Source: Armigeres subalbatus
Taxonomy: Eukaryota; Arthropoda; Insecta; Diptera; Culicidae
Assembly: GCF_024139115.2 (NCBI RefSeq)
Contig: NC_085141.1
Coordinates: 135,903,822 to 135,967,821 of the forward strand
Length of the DNA stretch: 64,000 nt
Direction: 5' to 3'
The notes under the pieces are model-generated. The model was not told where the DNA came from and did not search any database. It was given only the letters and a program-made list of their open reading frames with translations. The first letter of the stretch is position 1. Each line of letters opens with the position of its first letter. Shown piece after piece: positions 56,201 to 64,000 of this stretch. The translations under genes and the position numbers were made by a program.

Positions 56201-57185
56201 AACGAGCCTGGGGTTGAACGCTCGACTTCCGGCTTATAATGAGGACCATGTCCTCTGAAAAAAAATTTCTCCAAATTACTCAGATTTTCCGACTTGCTGT
56301 GCTGTGTATTCATGAACGGTTTTTGCTATGGAATTCGATGCAAGCGCATGCAATCTCCAAAATTAGGGAGATTTGATCTTATTTACATAATATCTACTCA
56401 ATAAATATTTTTTAGAGCTAACTCTACATAACATCTGTCAAATCTACAAAAAAAAATAGCCGCTTGAGAACAATTTATATTTTCTGGATTTTTTTTTGTA
56501 TGGGGATTAATGAAGGATCAAGTCTCCTCCTATTGAGGCACCAACGCAAAATCCAAATATCCTGAGATTCTGTTGGAATTTTATCAGTGAAGATCAATTA
56601 GCATATTTGTGGATTTGTGATGCAAAAAAAAAAAATATTATTGAGCAAAGTTGTTAAAATACTGCGTGGTCACTGAAAACCATCTGTAAGAGGGACAAAA
56701 CACAGTAAATAATAGAGTAAATAAGGTTGTCAATTCAGAAAAATAACTCGTCAATTAACGATCATTCGTCTAAAGGATCTATTATAAAAATACGCAATAA
56801 CAATGCTTCTTTAGTTCTTGCTAAAACAGGGGAGAATCAAGCCTCTCAAGGGGTCAAGTGTCCCAAGGAATCAAGTCTCCCCATCTTCCCCTACTGTATA
56901 AAGTTTGAATTTGAAAAAAAAAATCGAAATCGGCAGGTCTTCTGCTTGCATAACTGTATAACAATTTATAAATTGTGACGTGATACATCTTCAATGGTGA
57001 AAGCCAATAACAGCAGCGAGTTAAATGACTGGCAAATTTTCACAGCAATAATTTTTCCACCAAGCATCATCCGACGGATACATAAAGCTTATCGCGGTTT
57101 ATAAAAAAAAATCTTAGTGAATAGTTTCAAAATAGTTGAAAATAGTGACTTTTTGTGAGAAAAAGTGACTTTAGTGTCTTGAGGT
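53291..57185. other. AT-rich DNA without recognised genes
   Basis: Frames such as 53730-53939, 54093-54281, 55109-55486 and 56727-56978 give no recognisable product. A weak tRNA-like T-arm motif lies on the minus strand near 56200-56260. Nothing else can be supported. Confidence 0.35.
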
Positions 57186-57275
57186 CGAAAAAACAGACTT
57201 TTTAGTGACTTGACCGAAAAAAGTGACCAAGTCACTAAAAAGTGACCTACTACCATCAGGCCTGCAAGATACACT
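57186..57275. repeat. AAAGTGAC-rich repeat end, shared with the window start
   Basis: AGTGACCAAGTCACTAAAAA then GTGAC...CTACCA(TC)AGGCCTGCA at 57221-57267 repeats bases 1-40 of the window. Upstream are further AAAGTGACT words, some inverted. It looks like the end of one dispersed element family. Confidence 0.6.
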
Positions 57276-58140
57276 GAATTGCTCGTTTTTTATATAATAT
57301 CCCTCACCCTTATCCTCCCCCTTTTCGCAATAACCCTTCCACTCCATATATGACCTTTTCCTTGTGATAGAGAAATTGTGTATCAAATTTGATTGAAATC
57401 GGATCGGGGGTTCAAAATATTTATTATGAAAAATGTAGTAAAGATTTTCAATAAATTGGCACAATCTTTATTAACTTTTTGATCCAGACACATGTTTAGG
57501 TTATTGAAAAAATGTTTTTATCTAGTGGAAACTCCGAAACGGGAGCTTAACACAAGAAAGATTTTATTATTTTAAAATTTTGTTAGGTATAGATGTCTTA
57601 ACCATTATTTTTAATTTAGTGATCTAAAAACATGTTTGGACGTCAGCTGTCATCGGTGTTGTAACATAATTCAGCCTAATAACCCATAATTTGCAATGGC
57701 TTGTATTAGCTGACTGGCGCATTTGAAACCGAGTTCCTCTTGTTACCGGTCATTGACCTTGAACAATCACCTAAAGGCTGATATGTGTGTTTTTTCCCAA
57801 TAAAATATTAACCTTAATTAGAAAGCTAGATTTTGTTTACTAACCCTGAAATTCAAGTCGTAATTAGTCTTTAGGAAGGCTCCAATTTCATTAAAATTAA
57901 AAATAAAAAAAAAACATTTGAATTATATTCGATTTTGCTTTTGGTTTATACTATATATGAAAAATTGTTAAATTTTGTTTAACACATATGCACTAACCTA
58001 CTAACTGATTGAATTTGTAAAACTAAGCATGAAGTTTAATTAGACACAACTAAAAAAACGTAAAACGCGCTTGTGTAGTTTTTTTAGGGGTCATTACAAA
58101 AAAATAATACTAAACCTATTCTAACTAGTTACTAATTCGG
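57276..58140. other. AT-rich DNA, nothing recognised
   Basis: No gene, element end or RNA was identified. Confidence 0.4.
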
Positions 58141-58149
58141 TTGCTGAGT

Positions 58150-59310
58150 GTACGGGAGCACGGCTAGCATCCCCAACGGATTGGAATGGGAACGTTTACC
58201 CATTTCCGGAATCATCGGGAGTCGACGGTCAGGGGAATGAGAGAGAGAACGAAAGAGAGATGAGAGCTAATGGGCAGAAAGATTGGACGATAACCGATGA
58301 ACGGGGAGTTGGAGAAGAACCACGAAGCAAGTCAGACGGTTTGGTGTTTAACGCCGCGATTTGATAAAAAGAGACAACGTGTGTCGTGGAAACGGAGTAG
58401 TGGTCCTAAGTATTTGGGAAATCGTAATCTAAAGGGTTCGTACAGATAGTTTGGAAGAAGTTAAAATTTCCTCCCGACCCAACAAAAGCCTTCTGGCTGG
58501 TCCAGAGAATCGGTGAGCCGTGTTTGCGCCACCAACCAGTGACCCCAGTGTTCCAGAGCCATATCCCCACGTGTAAGACACCTTTTCCGCGTGTGTTAGA
58601 AGCTAGTGGCATTGCTCCAGGGAAGACAGCAGCAAGTTACCAGAAAGCGTCGTCGGAGCCTTATCCAACCCCCGATGTTTCGGAAGTGAGTGTGCAGATA
58701 GTTACCCGAGTCCCCCACGTCATTTCGGGTGGCTATACACGGTCTAGGTGCGGGGAATCGGACGACAAGGAGGTGGCATCTTGGCGAGGCCCGGCTGGGT
58801 TCGCCCCCGCTCGTCAACGACTGCTACCGATGTGATTTCCCCCTACCGTGAGCACTGAACGCTGACCAGCGTAATAGCAGCCAGGACGAAATTTAAACCG
58901 GTGGCCGAGCTCAGAGGATTCAAGCAGAGTATCGTCGAGAACGCGGGAGAAGAATTGCCAAGTCATCGAAAATACCGAAAGTGAGCGTGCAGATAGATAC
59001 CCGAGTCCCCACGTCATTTCGGGTGGCTATACACGGTCTAGGTGCGGGGAATCGGTCGACAAGGAGGTGGCATCCTGGCGAGGCCCGGCAGGGTTCGCCC
59101 CCGCTCGTCAGTGACTGTAACCGATGTGGTTTCCCCCTACCGTGAGCACCTCTTCGATCGGTACATTGCCCGAAGATCCAGGTATGTCAATGCTCTCAAT
59201 CTCGTTCCCCGTCGCATGTTAAAGGGCCCCAACAGTAGCTGATCGGCCGCATCGTTCCCTTTATTACCCCTCTCCCCCCTACCATTCCTATGCACGTTGA
59301 ATAAAAAAAA
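58150..59310 (+). mobile_element. GC-rich block with ~165-bp direct duplication and A-tail; possible non-LTR UTR remnant
   Basis: GTGCAGATAG(t/a)TACCCGAGTC ... TCATTTCGGGTGGCTATACA ... TCCCCCTACCGTGAGCAC occurs at 58693-58855 and again at 58988-59148, almost identical. The block ends with CACGTTGAATAAAAAAAAGG near 59310. Composition and the A-rich end suggest 5' and 3' UTRs of a non-LTR element joined without coding sequence. No protein motif supports this. Confidence 0.45.
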
Positions 59311-60465
59311 GGTAAAATGAAAATCTCAAATTTCTTATTATGAGCCTTAGGTATGCATGCAAGTCCGTCTCTATGCGATTGTCCTTTGATGTGTCGATGT
59401 CCACTTTGCATATCTGGAGTCCTCCAAGTACGTGAAAGCCGGCCCTGAACCAAAGAGTAGCCCTGAGCTAGCCGTTACTTACACTCTATAGTGATTTTTA
59501 TCAATATTTTTACCGTAATATCACTGAAGCTTTGAAATAAATTTTATAAAACCAACTAAACTTTTTTATTCGACGCGTGCTAAAGTGAATCACTTTGCAA
59601 CAGTAACCTGAATACTGTTAATGTTACTTTGCAACAGTAACCTGAATGCAGAAATATCGAAAAACAGTGATTAGCAGTTAGACGGCACAAATTACGATAA
59701 AGAACTATGATACTCATTCAGATCTTGCCGAATTAAATACAGAATATTATGCTGAAAACCGCGAAAATATTATACACTTGACTCATTTCACAGAATTCGG
59801 TCAATTTTATCAAAAATCTAAAGAGGAAAACAGATGAGTAATTATTTCACAAATTTTCTGTTGTTCAACTGTGTGAGCATCGGTAAAATTATTTACAAGC
59901 TGTTGAGATTTCGGTGAAATTTGTGCATTTTGCTTCTTATTCCCACTGATGTGGCTAGTCGGGTGCTAGTTGGGTGGAAAGGTTTTTTCTCATCGCGTTA
60001 CGACATCGAGTCAATCACAGTCGGCGCCTGGGAAGAAGTTTTCCACCAAAAAGGAAATCCTGAGCACAAAAGAAACAAAACAGTCATTATTTTGCATTTC
60101 CTTTATCCTTGGCTTGGAGAGAGAAAATATTATCCTGGCAGAGGCCATGCAGATTCTATGTTTCCTTTGGGTACACGAATTGTGGTTTTATTGTGGGGTG
60201 CATTTTATTTTTCTATCTACTGTTTGTTTTTTTTTCCAAAATATTCGCATATAAAAGGTTTTTTTGAGACGAAGAAGTGCAACACAAACAGTTTTAGGCT
60301 GGTTCTATTTCTTAAACATTTTAGGTCACCAAATTGTCGATGGTTACGGAAGACCGGCCAAATACCGGCGGTTACGGGGGAGCCTCCGATGTCGGAAAAG
60401 TTTCCAATTGGAGTAAAGTAAATCCACTAGTATCTGAGTAGACCGTGATCAATTAATTATTATTT
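59311..60465. other. unassigned DNA with a 166-codon open frame (59921-60421, +)
   Basis: The 166-codon frame contains a hydrophobic stretch (TRIVVLLWGAFYFSIYCLFF) but no recognised domain, and an overlapping 94-codon frame is equally open. A gene cannot be claimed. Confidence 0.3.
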
Positions 60466-60469
60466 TTCA

Positions 60470-60920
60470 TTTAGGTAAAGGCCGAAGTGGTTTCTGCAGC
60501 ACAAAAAGTCGTCTCCAACCACGCCGTCTACTGAGGCTCCGCAAATAGTCTTCCACCTGATCGATCCGCCTTGCTCGCTCACAACTTGCTTTCCTGTACC
60601 TGCCAAACCGCTGCCGTGAACCATTTTCTCCGGGTTATTGTTTGACATTTTGGCTATGTGCCCGGCCCTCCGCAGTCATCCGACTTTCCTGGTGTGAACG
60701 ATGGAAGGTCCTCCCAATAGCTGTTACAACTCGTGGATCATTCACCTCCTCCATGTACCGTCTTCCATCTCCATCATAAATAGTACACAACAGTATTCTT
60801 TTGAAAACTCCAAGTGCGCGTTGGTCCTCCAGCATTGTCCTGGCTTCGTGTTTGTAAAGGTCCGGACGCAACCGAAAGCCTCGAAATCCACCGGTGTGCA
60901 AGCACTTCAGTATATTTAAA
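60470..60920 (-). pseudogene. RTE-like 3' fragment
   Basis: On the minus strand, EARTMLEDQRALGVFKRILL (compare ETWTMLVEDQRALGVFERKV at 7770), a degraded NHEL/GRLRWAGH region and ARRIDQVEDYLRSLSRRRGW occur in order with frameshifts. Only the C-terminal third of the RT is represented. Confidence 0.7.
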
Positions 60921-61428
60921 AGTTTGTTGTGGACGGATTTCGAATCTAAAGATCAGAATCCGTACTGCTATATTTTGACTAAATGTTTAAATTGAAGTAG
61001 ACCGATTGGCTAAACTACTACTGTAAATAGTTCAAATCGCACCTTGAGAAGCGATGCCTTTGATTTATATTTCGGTGTTCTTACTTTACTTATTGCAATT
61101 TGCAATTTGAACACAGTTTCTTTTGGTACAATTATGGAAACCAGGCGAACAAATAACACCTGATTCTCCGCGTTCTCTGGGTTGTTTGTTTTTCATTTGT
61201 GTTGTTTTAATTTCAAAGTCTACTTTCCATTTCAATGGAAAAAAAAAAACTTAATGTCAACAGGATAAGGTAAATTATTTATAAATTATTTATCTTAAAC
61301 TGCCAACGGCACGGCAAATGCTGGGTAAAGCGTACCATTGGTACTTCGCGTACCTGAAAGAATAAGTTTCTAGACTCTATCTCGCGGTCCTTAGCTTCTT
61401 AGCTGGCAGCTCCTATCCCTACATCCTT
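60921..61428. other. AT-rich DNA, nothing recognised
   Basis: No gene or element end was identified between the two RTE-like fragments. Confidence 0.4.
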
Positions 61429-62760
61429 GTGGCGTTGTCCGGGATACGAACAACCTTAGGGAAGGTTTGTTGGAAGGGATCAATGGTGCGAATGTTTAGA
61501 GGTAATCATACCATCTACCAGAGCTGCGGCAACACACACGAGCTGGGAACAGCTTTCATAGTGATGGGCGATACGCAAAGGCGCGTGATCGGGTGGTGGC
61601 CGATCAATGAGATAATGTGCAGGTTGAGGATTAAAGGCCGGTTCTTCAACTGCAGCATAATCAACGTCCATAGCCCACGCTCCGGAATTAATGATGATGA
61701 TAAGGACGCATTCTACGCGCAGCTGGAACGTAAGTACGACAGCTGCCCAAGCCACGACGTCAAAATCATCATAGGATATTTGAACGCTCAGGTTGGGCAA
61801 GATGATGAGTTTAGACCGACTATTGGGAAGTTCAGCGCTCACTGGCTGACGAACGAAAACGGCCTACGACTAATTGATTTCGCCGCCTCCAAGAATATTG
61901 CCATTCGCAGCACCTACTTCCAACACAGCCTCCCGTATCGGTACACCTGGAGATCACCACTGCAGACAGAATCACAAATCAACCACGCTCTGATTGATGG
62001 ACGTCACTTTTCCGACATTATTGACGTCAGGACATATCGTGGCGCTAACATCGACTCTGACCACTATCTGGTGATGGTTAAACTACGCCCAAAACTATCC
62101 GTCATCAACAATGTTCGGTACCGACGACCGCCGCGGTACGACCTAGAGCGACTGAAGCAACCTGATGTCGCCACTGCATACGCGCAGCATCTCGAGGCAG
62201 CGTTGCCGAAAGAGGGTGAGCTCGATGGGGCCCCTCTTGAGGACTACTGGAGTACAGTCAAAGCAGCCATTAACGACGCAGCGGAGAACATCGACGAGTA
62301 TGTGGGACGAAGTCGACGGAACGATTGATTCGACGAAGAGTGCAGACAGATTCTGGAGGAGAAGGACGCAGCGCGTTCGGTCGCGCTACAGCAAGGTACA
62401 AGGCAGAACGTGGAACGTTATAGACTGAAGCGGAGATAGCAGACCTGCCTTCAGGAGAAGAAACGCCGCCTGGAAGAAGCGGAGTGCGAGGAGATGGAAC
62501 AGCTGTGCAGTTCTCAAGAAATACACAAGTTTTATCAGAAGCTCAACGCATCCCGCAAAGGCTTCGTGCCGCGAGCCGAAATGTGCAGAGATAAAGATCG
62601 GAGCATCTTGACGGACGAACGTGTGGTGATCGAAAGGTGGAAGCAGCACTACGAGGACCATTGAATTGCGCTGAGAGTACAGGCACTGAAAGTCAAGGCA
62701 GCGGAGGAGATGGCCACGTCAGTTCAGCGGACGATGGAAGCTAACCAGCCCCCACCTTGA
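61429..62760 (+). pseudogene. RTE-like endonuclease domain and linker, catalytic residues altered
   Basis: A frame of 299 codons (to 62328) covers most of an APE-type endonuclease: NVHSPRSGINDDDKDAFYAQ, IIIGYLNAQVG (115-124), TWRSPLQTESQINHALIDG (173-191) and SDHYLVMVKL (210-219). The usual G-D-F-N motif has become G-Y-L-N and the usual I-D-H/Y has become I-N-H, so catalytic acids are missing. After an in-frame stop the linker (QEKKRRLEEAECEEMEQLC, then SRKGFVPRAEM to ALKVKAAEEM) continues to about 62760 with further stops. RT is absent. The N-terminus is also lost. Confidence 0.8.
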
Positions 62761-62859
62761 GGAAAGTTCATGCAATTTTTTGAAAATTTATGTGAGCAAT
62801 TGTCCACGCTGGGGGAGGGGGTATCAAAAACTGATCAAAACCTGTCCACTTGGTATATG

Positions 62860-63325
62860 AACATCCCCTATCCCGTAACACGGCAGATCACTTTGACGTA
62901 GTGTGTTGCGGTGTAAGATCTACCAAACAGAGCCCTAGCTTAATCTATTTTTCTAACTAGGGCAATAAGTTGTGGTAATTAAGGATTCATCGTATTTAGT
63001 CCCCGCTACCAACAGCAGTCTCAGAAATAAAACATAATTAATGTTACCTTGAAGACAGTTGAAAGACTCGAATTCCTCTTGTTTGAGGCTTAACTGTATG
63101 CAGTGGAAACAACTTTTCAAGCAATTAGTTAAAAAAACTCGGTACCTGGTCCTAGGCCGAACTGACAGCTGGAAAATCGAGTTAGGGGTTTAAATACGTA
63201 CTAACACTTCGTGAACTGGTGAACAATGGTAGTGAGAAAAACACACGGAAGTTCTGATTACTGAACAAATTCTCTTGCTTGAAATGGTCTTGTAGACAGA
63301 GCTAAATCCCGGGTTTGTCGCTATT
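62860..63325. other. unassigned DNA with dispersed TTACGGTGTAAGATCTACC-like motif
   Basis: GTGTGTTGCGGTGTAAGATC-TACC at about 62901-62925 matches 10866-10890 with one change. CCCGTAAC also precedes both copies. This is probably one repeat family. Nothing else is recognised. Confidence 0.4.
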
Positions 63326-63329
63326 GAAG

Positions 63330-63510
63330 GAATGCCTCCAAGAAGAACAAGTTGTCAGTCATCATCAGGCAGCCGTACTAGTAAGGCGCATACCCCAAAA
63401 CGACACCGTATGGACTGAGGATCCGGCGACTGACGGGGGCTAGTGGAAGGGCTGGGCATCCAACCCATGACCATCCGCTTGTAAGGCACGAGCTTATAAG
63501 ATGTTTTTGA
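63330..63510 (-). mobile_element. probable tRNA-derived SINE remnant
   Basis: On the minus strand GCTCGTGCCTTACAAGCGGA then GGTCATGGGTTGGATGCCCA looks like a tRNA anticodon-arm/T-arm with a mutated B box. A GC-rich body (CGTCAGTCGCCGGATCCTCA) follows, with an end at TTGTTCTTCTTGGAGG. The 5' head and target duplication are not resolved. Confidence 0.4.
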
Positions 63511-64000
63511 TGTTGTCACAAAAGGGAAATGTTGTTGAGCCACAATCTCAGTCATTTCGCGACTAACTTTTAAAAAAGGCCTAATATTTTGACTTAAATA
63601 TATATATATATATAAAATCAGAAAATATATTAAGCTCTTTTAGTGGAATGTATTTAACCGTCTAAGACGAATTGAGTACTCTCCATTTAATTCCACCAAT
63701 TATTTTCGATATCTTTGCAGATATGTATTGTCTTTGACGATATATAAATTTCCAAACGACATTGAATTTTTATTCACAAAATATCAAGAACAATTAGGGA
63801 AGAACGTTTATTATAGTAGAATATTGAAATTTGTGTTGCTGTGATGCACACTCAGGAAAAAACAAAGTTTTGGGACAAACGTATTTTTTTTCAAATCGCC
63901 TATACTCAAAATGGCGTAAGTTAGCGCAAGATTTTCCGTGGGAATCTGAAAGTCCACATCCCAAATATTATCCCCATCTAAAAATCTCCAAGCGGAAATG
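63511..64000. other. AT-rich DNA with a short TA microsatellite
   Basis: A TATATATATATATATA run lies at about 63598-63614. No gene is recognised to the window end. Confidence 0.4.

Noticed and set aside
59921..60421. 166-codon membrane-like protein
   Set aside because: Overlapping frames are equally open and no conserved motif is visible. The hydrophobic part comes from T-rich DNA, so it is kept only as an unassigned frame.

Overview
The window looks like accessory, intron-rich nuclear DNA of an aedine mosquito (Aedes; species not decided). The evidence is a Feilai-type tRNA-derived SINE, many copies of one mosquito-style RTE/Loner-like non-LTR retrotransposon, R1-, Jockey- and copia-type remnants, and dense MITE and foldback DNA. 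Only two host genes are clear, both on the minus strand and both split by short-motif GT-AG introns. One is the first coding exon of ceramide synthase (schlank/Lag1 family, 21594-21778). The other is a complete five-exon WSCD-type sulfotransferase gene (40196-42725, 392 codons). There is no bacterial-style operon, rRNA or CRISPR array.

Layout. 1-9.7 kb: a 5'-truncated RTE-like copy with a 12-bp target duplication, an RNase H/zinc-finger tail of another non-LTR element, a Feilai SINE, a 0.7-kb palindromic TA element, a second RTE-like pseudogene, a Jockey tail, and a foldback element carrying a tRNA-shaped core. 9.7-21.5 kb: AT-rich DNA with a 2.8-kb palindrome whose ends and 5-bp target duplication fit Transib, a symmetric nested-repeat element (17-18.6 kb), and a second tRNA-bearing foldback. 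If the ceramide synthase gene is intact, this is all its first coding intron or beyond. 21.6-27.6 kb: ceramide synthase exon and probable 5' region, a 200-bp MITE, and a scrambled copia element. 27.7-32.6 kb: a 4.9-kb Foldback-like element built of nested tandem repeats (about 23 units of 150 bp, plus 24-bp repeats at the centre). 33-39.4 kb: R1-like and RTE-like elements. 39.4-43 kb: the WSCD gene, with an almost perfect SINE and a small hairpin in one intron. 43.4-47.5 kb: two hAT-type elements sharing one target duplication, with another TIR element nested inside. 47.5-51.2 kb: a 23-bp minisatellite between inverted copies of itself, then an internally deleted copia element. 51.9-64 kb: decayed RTE-like pieces, a duplicated GC-rich block, and AT-rich DNA with no recognised genes.

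The most interesting signal is structural. Several palindromic or foldback elements, unrelated in sequence, combine inverted arms with internal tandem arrays or a pol III-type tRNA core. In several cases target duplications or a paralogous empty site in the same window define the ends. The long open frames inside the tandem arrays are by-products of unit length and are not genes. Family names for transposable elements come from motif recognition by eye; clade placement was not tested by alignment or phylogeny.
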